Shown here in pieces: positions 32,412-40,810 of a DNA stretch of 64,000 nt. The stretch's first letter is position 1. Each line of letters opens with the position of its first letter. A model generated the notes under the pieces. That model had not been told where the DNA came from. It saw nothing but the letters and a program-made list of their open reading frames with translations, and did no database searches. Origin of the DNA: CBDCDJ01 sp965215355. Its GTDB lineage: Bacteria; Deinococcota; Deinococci; Deinococcales; Trueperaceae. The position numbers and the translations under genes were made by a program. The DNA is taken from contig CBDCDJ010000007.1 in NCBI GenBank assembly GCA_965215355.1, positions 3,844,001 to 3,908,000 of the forward strand, in the 5' to 3' direction.

Positions 32412-33047
32412 TCAGCCAGCTGATGCCCCTTTTTGCTTTTCTGACGACCGCACCGCTCGAGCCTTTTTAGGCTTCGCCTGTTTCTCCTCTACAGGCTCCT
32501 TGTCCACATCTTTTTTGGCTTGCCGCACCTTGACGCTTTCCAGCGGCGTGTCCCGCGCGGGCAGTTTGAGCTTGTCGCGCGCGCCGTCGTAGGCGTTTAG
32601 CAGTAGGTAAACCGCGCCTTGCAGGTCGGAAAGTCCGCTCAGCAACTCGTCCTTGTTCCCGTTCATGAGGCCCAGGCTGTTGGCATTGGCTTGCTCGAGT
32701 TCCTGCACGCCCTCAAGCAGGTCGCGCGCCGCTTGGCTCGTGTAAACCGTCTTTTTAGCCGCACGCTCTTTGTGCAGTTCGCCGAAGTAGCTCTTTTTCC
32801 AAGCGGCCAACTTTTTGTCGTCGGCTATCGAAAAGTCCACCACGTCCACGTCGCGGCTGAGCAGTTTATCACCGCCCTCGACGCGCTCTATCCAAACGTT
32901 CAGGGTGGTAGGGAGGGTGTGGCCGTCCAAGGTCAACTCACCCGCGGCAACGTCGGCCTTGATGCGTTCGTACAAGGCTTTGAGGTCGCGCCGGTTTTTG
33001 ACTTCGAAAGCTTCGTCTTCTAAAAAGCTGCTAAAGGTTACGGGCAT
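32412..33047 (-). CDS. Unknown protein with lysine-rich tail, promoter shared with uvrA
   Basis: 211 residues from ATG 33047 (GGAGGAAAAC directly upstream; an ATG 12 bp earlier overlaps that site and was rejected). No family recognised. The body is mixed alpha/beta with a helical central part; the last 45 residues are rich in Lys/Arg/Glu/Ala (KVRQAKKDVDKEPVEEKQAK...), a disordered basic tail of the kind found on nucleic-acid-binding proteins. Its promoter carries the same palindrome abutting the -10 box as uvrA, so co-regulation with DNA repair is likely (inference). Confidence 0.75.
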   Translation of the reverse strand: MPVTFSSFLEDEAFEVKNRRDLKALYERIKADVAAGELTLDGHTLPTTLNVWIERVEGGDKLLSRDVDVVDFSIADDKKLAAWKKSYFGELHKERAAKKTVYTSQAARDLLEGVQELEQANANSLGLMNGNKDELLSGLSDLQGAVYLLLNAYDGARDKLKLPARDTPLESVKVRQAKKDVDKEPVEEKQAKPKKARAVRSSEKQKGASAG

Positions 33048-33087
33048 GTTTTCCTCCAAGAGTTTCGTCGTCTGCCGTAGCGTTCAA

Positions 33088-33110
33088 AGGATACCTTAGA
33101 TTTTAAGGTA
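33088..33110 (-). promoter_or_regulatory. Promoter with perfect 19-bp palindrome, shared with uvrA
   Basis: Palindrome TACCTTA-N5-TAAGGTA (33092-33110, arms perfect over 7 bp) overlaps by two bases the minus-strand -10 box TATCCT (33088-33093). Geometry is identical to the uvrA promoter. Confidence 0.65.
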
Positions 33111-33259
33111 GTTGTGTCTGCGCCCGTGCGGAGTTTTGGGAAGCGGCCAACGTCATCTCCGGACGGTAGTGAAAAAACAGTAAAAAAACTAAGTCTTCCC
33201 GAAAAAGTCAGCCCGTTCCTTTTTGGAAAGGCTTTCAAACAAGGCCGAACAAGGCTTAG

Positions 33260-33937
33260 CTACCAAGCCAGGGGAGACCCGTCGTAATTCAGGTACACGC
33301 CGGATTCGTCCGTTTTCAGCTTCGCTAAAACGTCTTTCATCCCCCGGACGCTTTCCTCCGGGCTGAGGCTGGCGTTGGGTCCGCCCATGTCGGTGCGGAC
33401 CCAACCGGGGCTCAGCGCCACTGTGCGGATATTCTGCGGTTTCAAGTCCTGCGCCAAGGTGGCGACGACCATGTTGAGGGCGGCTTTAGAACTGCGGTAG
33501 ACGATTTCTCCGCCGTTCGACCCTGCGACACTTCCCAAAGCGCTGCTCATAAAAACCAGCAGCTTGTCCTGACCGGTTGCCACGTTGCGAACAAAGGCTT
33601 GCGCAACGAGTGTGGGCGCGACTACGTTGACGCTGAGAACGTTCGACCAAACGTCTCGGCTCAAGTCGGCAAGCTCTACGCCTCTGGGGCCGAACATGCC
33701 TGCGTTGTTAAAAAGGATGTCGATGGGTTCGTCTTTAAGTTTTTCGCTGAGCGAGCCGGTGGAGGCGCTGTCGGTCACGTCCAAAGCCAAAGGCTCGAGC
33801 CCCAGCTTCCGGAGCGTGTGCGCCGCCCGGGGTTCGCGGCAGGTGGCGAGGACCCGCCAGCCGTCGGCTTGGTACTGTTTAGCCAGCTCCAGACCCAAGC
33901 CCCTGTTTGCACCCGTGACGAGAATGGTTTTGGTCAT
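33260..33937 (-). CDS. Short-chain dehydrogenase/reductase, C-factor-like
   Basis: 225 residues. TGANRGLG cofactor motif, NNAGMFG, and catalytic Tyr/Lys in VYRSSKAALN; the C-terminal SPGWVRTDMGGPNA is typical of the CsgA/C-factor-like SDR group. TAAGCT lies five bases before ATG, so the message is probably leaderless. Substrate unknown. Confidence 0.9.
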   Translation of the reverse strand: MTKTILVTGANRGLGLELAKQYQADGWRVLATCREPRAAHTLRKLGLEPLALDVTDSASTGSLSEKLKDEPIDILFNNAGMFGPRGVELADLSRDVWSNVLSVNVVAPTLVAQAFVRNVATGQDKLLVFMSSALGSVAGSNGGEIVYRSSKAALNMVVATLAQDLKPQNIRTVALSPGWVRTDMGGPNASLSPEESVRGMKDVLAKLKTDESGVYLNYDGSPLAW

Positions 33938-34073
33938 GGGTCAGCTTAGCGCGACTTCGGCGGCAGACACAGGTGCCGTTTCCATTGACCATCTTTTTGC
34001 TCGAGGGTGTTCGACGCGCTGCTCGGTGCTTTGCGCCGCAGACCGAAAGCGACCTCCGGCTCTAAACTTCGGT

Positions 34074-35093
34074 ATGCGTTATTTTTTGAGTTTTTTCGCG
34101 GTTTTGACAAGTCTGACTTTCGCTCAAACCTCGCCCGGCCTCGTCTTGCCCGCCGGTTACACGGCCGAAACCGTCGTAAGGGGTTTGCAAGGTCCCACGC
34201 AGATGATTCTCGGCCCGGACGGGCGGCTGTGGACGGCCCAACTTGCGGGCGGGGAGAACGCGGGCAGCGGGCAAATCGTCGCGGTGTCGCTCGAGACCGG
34301 CGAGCGTGAGGTGCTGCTCGACGACCTTTTCAAACCGACCGGCTTAGCGCTGCTGGACGGCTACTTGTGGGTTGCTGCGGGCAACACTTTGGTACGTGCG
34401 CCGCTCGAGGGCGGCAAGGTGGGCGTCCCCGAAACCGTGCTGAGCAACCTCCCTTTCAACGGGCGCTCGAACGGCACCCTCACGGTGACGCCGGACGGCA
34501 AACTCTTGTTTGAAACGAGCGGGCGGCGGCAGGGAAACGGGGCGCAACCGGGCTCGGCGACGCTGTGGGAGTTGAACCCGGACGCGCCCACCGAACCCAC
34601 AGCTTTCGCCACCGGCTTCAAGGGCGCTTACGCCCATACCTTCGACGCGGACGGCAACTTGTTCAGCACCGAGATTGGCGACGACCCGGTCAACGGCTCC
34701 CCGCCGCCCGACGAACTCAACCTCGTTACGGCGGGCGGTGACTACGGCTGGCCGCAGTGTTTCGGCGACCGGGGGGCGGCCCTAAACTATGGCGGCACGC
34801 CTGAAAAGTGTGCCGAAACGAAAGCGCCCCTGGCGCTGTTCGCGCCGCAGTCCACCCCGACGAGCGTCGTCGTGTCGCCGTTCGAAGAAAACGTGCTGCT
34901 CGTGGCGCTGTGGGGTCCGGCGAATAGAAGCGTGGTGAGCGTTCCCTACGACCCCGAAACGCTCCAAGCCGGCGACGTCACAAAGTTTGTCGACGGTTTG
35001 GCACTGCCGCAGTCGTTGCTGGCGCTGCCGGACGGGGATTTGTTGGTGAGCGACTTTGCAACCGGGATGGTCTACCGCATCATTAAAAGGTAA
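34074..35093 (+). CDS. Exported PQQ-dependent sugar dehydrogenase-like beta-propeller protein
   Basis: 339 residues from ATG 34074. Signal peptide MRYFLSFFAVLTSLTFAQ. Then a six-bladed propeller: LQGPTQMILGPDGRLWTAQ, GAYAHTFDADGNLFSTEIGD, DELNLVTAGGDYGWPQCFGD, SPTSVV-type strands and LLVSDFATGMVYRI. The DELN...G.YGWP.C segment is a hallmark of glucose/sorbosone dehydrogenases. Enzyme activity depends on PQQ synthesis elsewhere. The longer frame from 33585 overlaps the divergent SDR and was rejected. Confidence 0.85.
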   Translation: MRYFLSFFAVLTSLTFAQTSPGLVLPAGYTAETVVRGLQGPTQMILGPDGRLWTAQLAGGENAGSGQIVAVSLETGEREVLLDDLFKPTGLALLDGYLWVAAGNTLVRAPLEGGKVGVPETVLSNLPFNGRSNGTLTVTPDGKLLFETSGRRQGNGAQPGSATLWELNPDAPTEPTAFATGFKGAYAHTFDADGNLFSTEIGDDPVNGSPPPDELNLVTAGGDYGWPQCFGDRGAALNYGGTPEKCAETKAPLALFAPQSTPTSVVVSPFEENVLLVALWGPANRSVVSVPYDPETLQAGDVTKFVDGLALPQSLLALPDGDLLVSDFATGMVYRIIKR

Positions 35094-35165
35094 GTTTGGA
35101 CCTGTACCGGCTGCTTTCGGCTCAAACCGAGCGGCTTGATCGAGCCGTAGGGGTGGAGCACAAGG

Positions 35166-35171
35166 TAAGCT
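35166..35171 (+). promoter_or_regulatory. -10 box (TAAGCT) of the lipoprotein esterase, leaderless type
   Basis: TAAGCT, seven bases, ATG. The same hexamer precedes the HAD, M14 and SDR genes. Confidence 0.5.
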
Positions 35172-35178
35172 GGGGACG

Positions 35179-36057
35179 ATGCGGTCGTGGTTATTTGTCG
35201 CTTTTTGCCTCTGCCTGAGCGCGTGTGCGCCGCGGGTAACGTCTGCGCCGCCCAGCATCCCGGCGACGACCGCGACGGTTTCGGCAGGTAAAACGGCAGG
35301 TTGCGGCCTGACCCCGCCCGCTGTCGCCCCTTCACGCTTGAACGTCGGCGGGCGCGTACGCGAAATGATCACGGTCGTGCCCGGCGACTACGACCCGCGC
35401 CGCGCCTACGCGCTCGTGGTCGCTTTTCACGGCCGGACGAACTCGAGCGCCCAGGCGCGAGTCTACTTCGGCCTGGAAAGAGCGCTGCCTGACACGATTT
35501 TCGTCTACCCGAGCGGTTTGCGGCAGGGCACGGGCTACAGTTGGGCCAACCCCGGCGACCCGCCGGACGCGCTGCGCGACTACGCCTTGTTCGACGCCAT
35601 CGTGCAGACCCTGTCGGGTGCGTACTGTTTGGAAACGAGCCGCGTGTTCGTCGTGGGTCATTCGCTCGGGGCTTATTTTGCGAACAGTTTGGCTTGTGAG
35701 CGCCCAGGTGTGGTCCGGGCCGTCGCCTCGCTCGCGGGCGGTCTCACCGGGTCGCAGTGTCGCGGGCCGGTCGCCGCGATGCTGTTGCACAACCCGAAAG
35801 ACCGGCTCATCGCGGTCGCGCAGGGCGCGGCGGCGCGCGACGTGTTCAGGGCGGCGGACGGCGCAACCGGCCCGGCCGTGGCGTTGAGCGACCCGCTCAT
35901 GCAGGCGTTTCGCTGCGTGCGCTACGGCGCGGGGCGCACCCCGGTCGTGTGGTGTCCGCACCCGTTCGACACCCGCTACGACGGCAGCTACTACCCGCAC
36001 ACCTGGCCCGAATTGACGGCGGCGGCGATGGCGGACTTCTTCGCTGGGCTTCCTTAA
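35179..36057 (+). CDS. Lipoprotein esterase of the PHB depolymerase/LpqC family
   Basis: 292 residues. Lipoprotein signal with lipobox LSAC (Cys16). Alpha/beta hydrolase: oxyanion strand ALVVAFHGRTNSS, nucleophile Ser in VGHSLGAYFANSLAC, Asp in HNPKDRLIAV, His in YYPHTWPE. Family members cleave polyhydroxybutyrate, feruloyl or acetyl esters outside the cytoplasm. Four cysteines may form disulfides. Lies 85 bp after the sugar dehydrogenase; joint polymer/sugar use is possible. Confidence 0.88.
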   Translation: MRSWLFVAFCLCLSACAPRVTSAPPSIPATTATVSAGKTAGCGLTPPAVAPSRLNVGGRVREMITVVPGDYDPRRAYALVVAFHGRTNSSAQARVYFGLERALPDTIFVYPSGLRQGTGYSWANPGDPPDALRDYALFDAIVQTLSGAYCLETSRVFVVGHSLGAYFANSLACERPGVVRAVASLAGGLTGSQCRGPVAAMLLHNPKDRLIAVAQGAAARDVFRAADGATGPAVALSDPLMQAFRCVRYGAGRTPVVWCPHPFDTRYDGSYYPHTWPELTAAAMADFFAGLP

Positions 36058-36143
36058 CAGCGGGTAAGGGTAAAAATCAGAAAGTGAAAACGAGAGGTCA
36101 AAATTCCTTGCTCAACCGCTCGAGAAGCGCGTTTTAAGCCGCC

Positions 36144-36419
36144 TCAGTTTTTGTCCAAACCTACCACGTCGCCGCGCCAGCCGTAGAGCAGCGCGTCGAT
36201 GTCGTGCGCTTGCAGCGGTTCCGGGTCGACCGGGACGATGTCGACGACGGCGCCGGTGGGCAGCAGCGCGGCCACCTCGAAAGCCCGGTCGTGGGCGAGT
36301 TCCAGCGTCATGAGCAGGTCGTAAGCCTTGGCGGCGAAGTCTTTGATACCGGCATTTTTCAAGTGGGCGAACGCAGCGGGCCAGTAGCAGCGGTAAAGGG
36401 TCAGTTCAGCGGTTTTCAT
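36144..36419 (-). CDS. Small hypothetical protein
   Basis: 91 residues: MKTAELTLYRCYWPAAFAHLKNAG...VVDIVPVDPEPLQAHDIDALLYGWRGDVVGLDKN. ATG with AAGGAGACGAGG upstream. Cytoplasmic, soluble, no family recognised. Confidence 0.65.
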   Translation of the reverse strand: MKTAELTLYRCYWPAAFAHLKNAGIKDFAAKAYDLLMTLELAHDRAFEVAALLPTGAVVDIVPVDPEPLQAHDIDALLYGWRGDVVGLDKN

Positions 36420-36978
36420 GCCTCGTCTCCTTAACGTGAAGCCTGGGTTGGAACACTTTCCGGCCCCTTGCGCAGCTTCAACCGTGTAGCTTCAGAGGTG
36501 GGCGAAAGCGTGTTGCCTGCCGTTGAACCGACTATAAAGCCCGCTCGCTTACAAAAATCTTACGAAATCTCGCTCGAGCCGCCGAAAGCGAGCAACCTCA
36601 CACCCGTTGCTCTTTTTGCTGCTCAGCGCGTGCCCGGACTTGTAGTTTTTCACGACGACATCAGAAGTTTGTCAGCCACAACCTCGGGCGCAGCCGCCGG
36701 CCGGAGTGGGGCCGTGACGGGTGACGAAGTGACGGGTGACGAAGTGACGCTCTTCGACTACCACCGGTGGGCGACGTTGCGAATGCCGGACGTTTGCGAA
36801 ACGTTGCTGGAGGCCCTGCTGAAGCCCGTCGATGCACTTCGTATGCGAGGCGGGCGGGACGTCGCCCCAGAGCAACTTCACCCACTACTTGCGGGCTCGA
36901 GCCGACGAGGCTTAGGGTCGGGCCGACCAAGGGCAGAGACGGAGGTTCGACTTTTCCGCTTAGTCCTTTGTACTCGTT
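36420..36978. other. 559-bp intergenic region with tandem duplication and a possible DinB-family remnant
   Basis: A 175-codon frame (36468-36995) has no recognisable start or fold overall, but its segment TLFDYHRWATLRMPDVCETL (36750-36809) looks like the first helix of DinB/YfiT-type proteins ('LFdYhrWA...LL'). The downstream part does not continue the domain, so at best this is a decayed fragment. A 15-bp unit (GTGACGGGTGACGAA) is duplicated at 36714-36743. The rest shows nothing I can name. Confidence 0.35.
36714..36743. repeat. 15-bp tandem duplication
   Basis: GTGACGGGTGACGAA twice with no mismatch, followed by a third partial GTGACG. Confidence 0.9.
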
Positions 36979-37695
36979 TCAGCCCCCGACTTTGATGGTG
37001 GCCTTGCCGCTGCGCAGGACGAAGGTGGCGCTGAAACCGTCCAAGCCGGGCTCGCTCTCGGCGCTCATCCCCACGCTGAAGCGGCCGGTGTTCGGGGTGT
37101 TTTCAGTGTTCAGGCGGACGACGTCGACGAACACCCTCAGCGTGCCACGGTCGTTCGCCGCGACGGACAGGGCCGAGGCGAGCGCTTCTTCGTCACCCAC
37201 GTAGCGGTAGGTGCAGCTCAGCGCGGCGAGGTCGCAGGCCGCGTCGCGCGTAAAAACGAGGTTCAGGTCGTGAGCGAACTCGAGCACGGCCTCACCGTTC
37301 GTTTCGTCCTGCAGGGTCGCCACCCCGAAGGTGCGCACCAGGATAAAACTCGTCGGAAAGGTCGCGCTCAGGGGCCGGGCGAGGCTCGCCGTGGGCGCAA
37401 AGCCCATCTGCACGTCCAAACGGGCCAGGGAAAAGCCGCGCAGGTCGAGGGCTTGGTCGTCGAAAGTGCGCGTCACAGCGGCTTGCGCCTGGCTTTCCGC
37501 CTGGGGTGTCAGGGCCGCCGCGCTCGCGTCGGCAGCCGATACGTCGATATTCGCGGGGCCGAACAGCAGGGTGAGGCTTTGGCCGTCCATCCCAAACGGG
37601 TCGGCCACCTCGACGGGCGGGATAAACGCCGCGACCAAGCCGCAGCCGGTCACGAACAAGACCGGGACGAGCGCGAAAAGACAGCGGAGCTTCAT
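36979..37695 (-). CDS. Lipoprotein of unknown function
   Basis: 238 residues. Signal MKLRCLFALVPVLFVTGC with lipobox VTGC (Cys18). Mature part beta-rich, with two further cysteines (ACDLAALSC). Ends ATFVLRSGKATIKVGG. ATG with GAGGTC upstream. No family recognised; probably an envelope lipoprotein. Confidence 0.75.
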   Translation of the reverse strand: MKLRCLFALVPVLFVTGCGLVAAFIPPVEVADPFGMDGQSLTLLFGPANIDVSAADASAAALTPQAESQAQAAVTRTFDDQALDLRGFSLARLDVQMGFAPTASLARPLSATFPTSFILVRTFGVATLQDETNGEAVLEFAHDLNLVFTRDAACDLAALSCTYRYVGDEEALASALSVAANDRGTLRVFVDVVRLNTENTPNTGRFSVGMSAESEPGLDGFSATFVLRSGKATIKVGG

Positions 37696-37937
37696 AAAGA
37701 CCTCTTTCTGGGTTCAAGCCGAAGCGGTGCGAAGTTGCTCTCAACCCCCAAGGTTGCGTCGTCAGGGTCTGCCGACCCGTAGTTTGGAGGCGGGCGTTGG
37801 GGGCGGGAGTTTAGAGGCAAGACGACCTGCGGCCCGCCAAGTCTACAGCGCACGCCGTCGGGTCGGCTAGGGAGTTCGTTACTTCTGCTTTTATACCTTG
37901 GGCTTCTTCCCGGTCGTGGACGCCATTGTCTGAAGCC

Positions 37938-37982
37938 GTTGTTTACCACATCGTTGTTTACCACGTCACTGTCTACCGTGTC
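37938..37982. repeat. Three 15-bp tandem repeats upstream of yceD promoter
   Basis: GTTGTTTACCACATC, GTTGTTTACCACGTC, ACTGTCTACCGTGTC, followed by a partial fourth (ACCGTGTC). They end 16 bp before the -35 box, where an activator or repressor array could bind. Confidence 0.85.
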
Positions 37983-37998
37983 ACCGTGTCCCAGCGCC

Positions 37999-38027
37999 TT
38001 GACACCTTCGGCAGACCTCTTTATACT
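37999..38027 (+). promoter_or_regulatory. Consensus sigma-70 promoter of yceD
   Basis: TTGACA (37999-38004), 17-bp spacer, TATACT (38022-38027), then nine bases to ATG: the strongest promoter match in the window, with almost no leader. Confidence 0.8.
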
Positions 38028-38036
38028 TCACAGGCT

Positions 38037-38639
38037 ATGACTGACCAAGTAGTGTCCACCCGAACCATGTCAACCCACAGCGTACCCAGCCACAACGCTA
38101 TTTTGAATTTAGCCCAACTCTTGGGTGGCGACGTCGGTGCCTACGAGGTCGAGGACGAAGGCCTGCTCACGCCGGACGACGACCTGCTTACCGCCGACGG
38201 CCTGCGCCTGCTCGAGCCCCTCAGTTGGCACCTCACCGTGCGCAGCACCGGCGGCGACGACGACTTTATTTTGGAGGGCGAGACTTCGGGTGTGGCGCTT
38301 TTGGAGTGCCGTCGCTGTCTGGAAGACGCGGCCGTCGAGGTGCATTCCAGCTTTATCTACCCCATGATTTACCGGCCCGGCAGCGAAGAGCTGATTTTAC
38401 TCGAGAACGACGAGGACGAAGAAGACACCCTCCGGTTCGGCAAGCCGGAAGTCGACTTCGCCCCGCTCATCACCCAACTGTTCGCCATCGACCTGCCCCT
38501 GACCGCGCTTTGCAAGGACGACTGCCGCGGCTTGTCGCCGGACGGCGTCAACTTGAACGACCACCCCGAGCACGTGAGCGAAGACCTCCCGAGTGGTACG
38601 GCGTCGCCCTTCGCGGCCCTCAAAGACTTCGAGGTCTAG
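38037..38639 (+). CDS. yceD: YceD/DUF177 family protein (23S rRNA accumulation protein)
   Basis: 200 residues. Family features: ECRRCLEDAAVEV with a CxxC pair and a second pair in ALCKDDCRGL near the end, and an acidic middle (ENDEDEEDT). YceD supports 23S rRNA and ribosome maturation and is usually followed directly by rpmF. Here a NUDIX gene on the other strand separates the two. Start ATG 38037 follows the consensus promoter; the frame opens upstream in the repeats. Confidence 0.88.
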   Translation: MTDQVVSTRTMSTHSVPSHNAILNLAQLLGGDVGAYEVEDEGLLTPDDDLLTADGLRLLEPLSWHLTVRSTGGDDDFILEGETSGVALLECRRCLEDAAVEVHSSFIYPMIYRPGSEELILLENDEDEEDTLRFGKPEVDFAPLITQLFAIDLPLTALCKDDCRGLSPDGVNLNDHPEHVSEDLPSGTASPFAALKDFEV

Positions 38640-38703
38640 CGGGCTCGAGGGAACTCACCTTGCGTTCACAATTTCGTTCGTCTGGGTGAAACTTATAACA
38701 GCT

Positions 38704-39360
38704 TTAGGTAGCCGCTACGGGGTCGTCGAAAAAAGCGGCACCGCCTTCACGCCACATTCTAAAAGCTCTCGGGATGCGCGTGACGTGGCCGGGGTCGATG
38801 GGGCTCGGCAGTTCGTCTTCGCTAAACCAGCCGGAACCGAGCGTCTCAAAAGCAAACCTCGCTCGTTCGGCGGGTTTGTCCGCTAGGGGTTCGCAAAGAA
38901 ACAAAAAGTGGTAAAGGTGAAAACGTGACTTTCCGCCGGTCAAACGAGAGTCGAAAACACCTACCAGGGCTTTGGTGCGGCAGTGAACGCCCGTCTCTTC
39001 GAGCGTTTCCCGAACCGCACCTTCGGCGGGTGACTCGCCGACCTCGAACATCCCGCCGGGCATGGCCCACAGCGCGTTGTCCGCGCGCTGAATCAGGAGG
39101 ATGCGCCCGCGGTCGTCAATCACCGCGGCGTCACCCACGGACAAAGGCGTCGGGCGTGAAAAGTGCGGGATTTTGAGAGGCTCGAGGTCCGTCAGAGCTT
39201 CCCCACTAGCGAGGGCCAACATTTCCACGGCGATGTTTTGAACCGTTTGGTAGTGTTCGCGGTCGTAAATCGTGCTTGCAAAAAGCAGGCCGAGCGAGGA
39301 CACATCACGTAGTTTGTCCGCCCAAAGGGCTAACTTTTCTGCTGGGGAAACGTCGGCCAC
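38704..39360 (-). CDS. NUDIX hydrolase with N-terminal NUDIX_N_2-like domain
   Basis: 218 residues. Complete Nudix box: GGMFEVGESPAEGAVRETLEETGV (G-x5-E-x7-REUxEExGU). N-terminal helix pair AEKLALWADKLRDVSSLGL...YDREHYQTVQ is typical of NUDIX proteins acting on nucleoside diphosphate derivatives such as ADP-ribose. The frame opens with TTG at 39417; I prefer GTG 39360 because TAGAAT lies five bases before it and the domain begins there. Confidence 0.88.
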   Translation of the reverse strand: MADVSPAEKLALWADKLRDVSSLGLLFASTIYDREHYQTVQNIAVEMLALASGEALTDLEPLKIPHFSRPTPLSVGDAAVIDDRGRILLIQRADNALWAMPGGMFEVGESPAEGAVRETLEETGVHCRTKALVGVFDSRLTGGKSRFHLYHFLFLCEPLADKPAERARFAFETLGSGWFSEDELPSPIDPGHVTRIPRAFRMWREGGAAFFDDPVAAT

Positions 39361-39430
39361 AACCAATTCTAAGCTTAATCGTCGGCTTAGGGCCGGCTTA
39401 AAGCGCACTGGCGTCAATGAGCGCGCGTCT

Positions 39431-39462
39431 GCTATACTGCTACGGTTTGTGCCCCGCAGGGC
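39431..39462 (+). promoter_or_regulatory. rpmF promoter -10 box and leader hairpin
   Basis: TATACT at 39431-39436; a perfect 6-bp stem GTGCCC/GGGCAC with a CGCA tetraloop at 39447-39462 begins the leader, about 20 nt before the start codon and just before GAAGGAG. Could influence translation or mRNA stability of L32. Confidence 0.5.
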
Positions 39463-39483
39463 ACGTGAAGGAGTTTACTCGAC

Positions 39484-39672
39484 ATGGCAAAACACCCGGT
39501 TCCGAAAAAGCGCACCTCCAAAGCGCGCCGCGACTCGCGCCGCGCGCACGACAGCTTGAGCGCCCCCAACCTCACCGCCTGCGCGCAGTGCGGCGAGATG
39601 AAGCTTTCCCACACGGTCTGCCCGCACTGCGGCAGCTACAAAGGCAGGGACATCCTGGACGTCGAGGCGTAA
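39484..39672 (+). CDS. rpmF: 50S ribosomal protein L32
   Basis: 62 residues. MAKHPVPKKRTSKARRDSRRAHD is the L32 N-terminus; zinc-ribbon cysteines CAQC and CPHC are both present (the C+ form). ATG with GAAGGAG ten bases upstream. Followed by fabH as in many bacteria; plsX, usually between them, is missing. Confidence 0.97.
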   Translation: MAKHPVPKKRTSKARRDSRRAHDSLSAPNLTACAQCGEMKLSHTVCPHCGSYKGRDILDVEA

Positions 39673-39823
39673 CGATTTTGTAAGACCGGCGTTCGAAGTG
39701 TTGCGCCAAGCCCCGCCGCTCAGGTGCGGGCTGCAAAATAGGCTTAGAATAGGGCTGCTGAGAAGCGGTCTTATTTTTTTGCCTCGAGGCAGGTTGACGG
39801 GTGGTTTTTGTGGACGTGACAGC

Positions 39824-40810
39824 ATGAGCATGGCGAGGGCGGGCGTGACCGCGCTGGGCGCTTACGCCCCGGCCAAAACGGTGTCGAACGCGGACTTAGA
39901 ACAGCTGATGGACACGAGCGACGAGTGGATAACCACCCGGACCGGCATCAAAAACCGGCACGTGTCGGCCGACGACGAGTTCACCTCGACCTTGGCGTTT
40001 CGGGCGGTCGAAGACTTGCTGGCGCGGCACGGCGCGGACGCGCTGCAAGGGGTGGACTTGGTCGTCGTGGCGACCAACACGCCGGACGCCTTTTTTCCGG
40101 CCACGGCGGCGCTCGTGCAGGAGCGCTTCAAGCTCACGGCGGGTGTGTTCGACGTGCTCACGGCGTGTTCGGGTTGGCTGTATGCGCTCGCGACCGCCAA
40201 GGCTTACGTCGAGTCGGGGATGCGCCGCAAAGTGCTGACCATCGGGGCGGAAACCCTGACGAAGTTTTTGGACTGGAGCGACAGGAGCACGGCGATTTTG
40301 TTCGGGGACGGGGCGGGCGCGGCCGTCGTGGAACGTGTGCCGGAGCCCTATGGGTTCAAATCGTTCGTGTTGGGGGCGGACGGCTCCGGGGCCAAGCACC
40401 TGAACGTCGGCGCGGTCGCGCCTAGTTTGCCCGACGGCACCCCCATCAGCGGCAAGGTTTACCAAAACGGCCCCGAGGTGTTCAAGTTCGCGGTGCGGGT
40501 GATGCAGACCGCCTCTTTGGAGGCGATTCAAGCGGCCGACCTGACGCCCAAAGACATCAGCCTGTTCGTGCCGCACCAGGCGAACCTGCGCATCATCAAG
40601 GCGGCGCGGGAGCGGCTCGAGCTGAGCGAGGACCGCGTCGTGGTGACCATCCAGGAGTACGGCAACAACTCGACCGCCAGCATCCCCTTGGCGCTGAAGC
40701 ACGCGCTCGACGACGGCCGCGTGCAGGACGGCGACAACCTGCTGCTCGTCGCTTTCGGCGGCGGCCTGTCCTGGGCGGCGACGGTGCTGACCTGGGGGGG
40801 CGGCTCGTGA
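39824..40810 (+). CDS. fabH: 3-oxoacyl-ACP synthase III, FabH
   Basis: 328 residues. Starts fatty acid synthesis by condensing acetyl-CoA (or branched acyl-CoA) with malonyl-ACP. Catalytic triad: Cys115 in VLTACSGW, His in FVPHQANLRI, Asn in EYGNNSTASIP. ATG 39824 or ATG 39830 are both possible; the frame upstream has no homologous content. Overlaps fabD by GTGA. Confidence 0.95.
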   Translation: MSMARAGVTALGAYAPAKTVSNADLEQLMDTSDEWITTRTGIKNRHVSADDEFTSTLAFRAVEDLLARHGADALQGVDLVVVATNTPDAFFPATAALVQERFKLTAGVFDVLTACSGWLYALATAKAYVESGMRRKVLTIGAETLTKFLDWSDRSTAILFGDGAGAAVVERVPEPYGFKSFVLGADGSGAKHLNVGAVAPSLPDGTPISGKVYQNGPEVFKFAVRVMQTASLEAIQAADLTPKDISLFVPHQANLRIIKAARERLELSEDRVVVTIQEYGNNSTASIPLALKHALDDGRVQDGDNLLLVAFGGGLSWAATVLTWGGGS

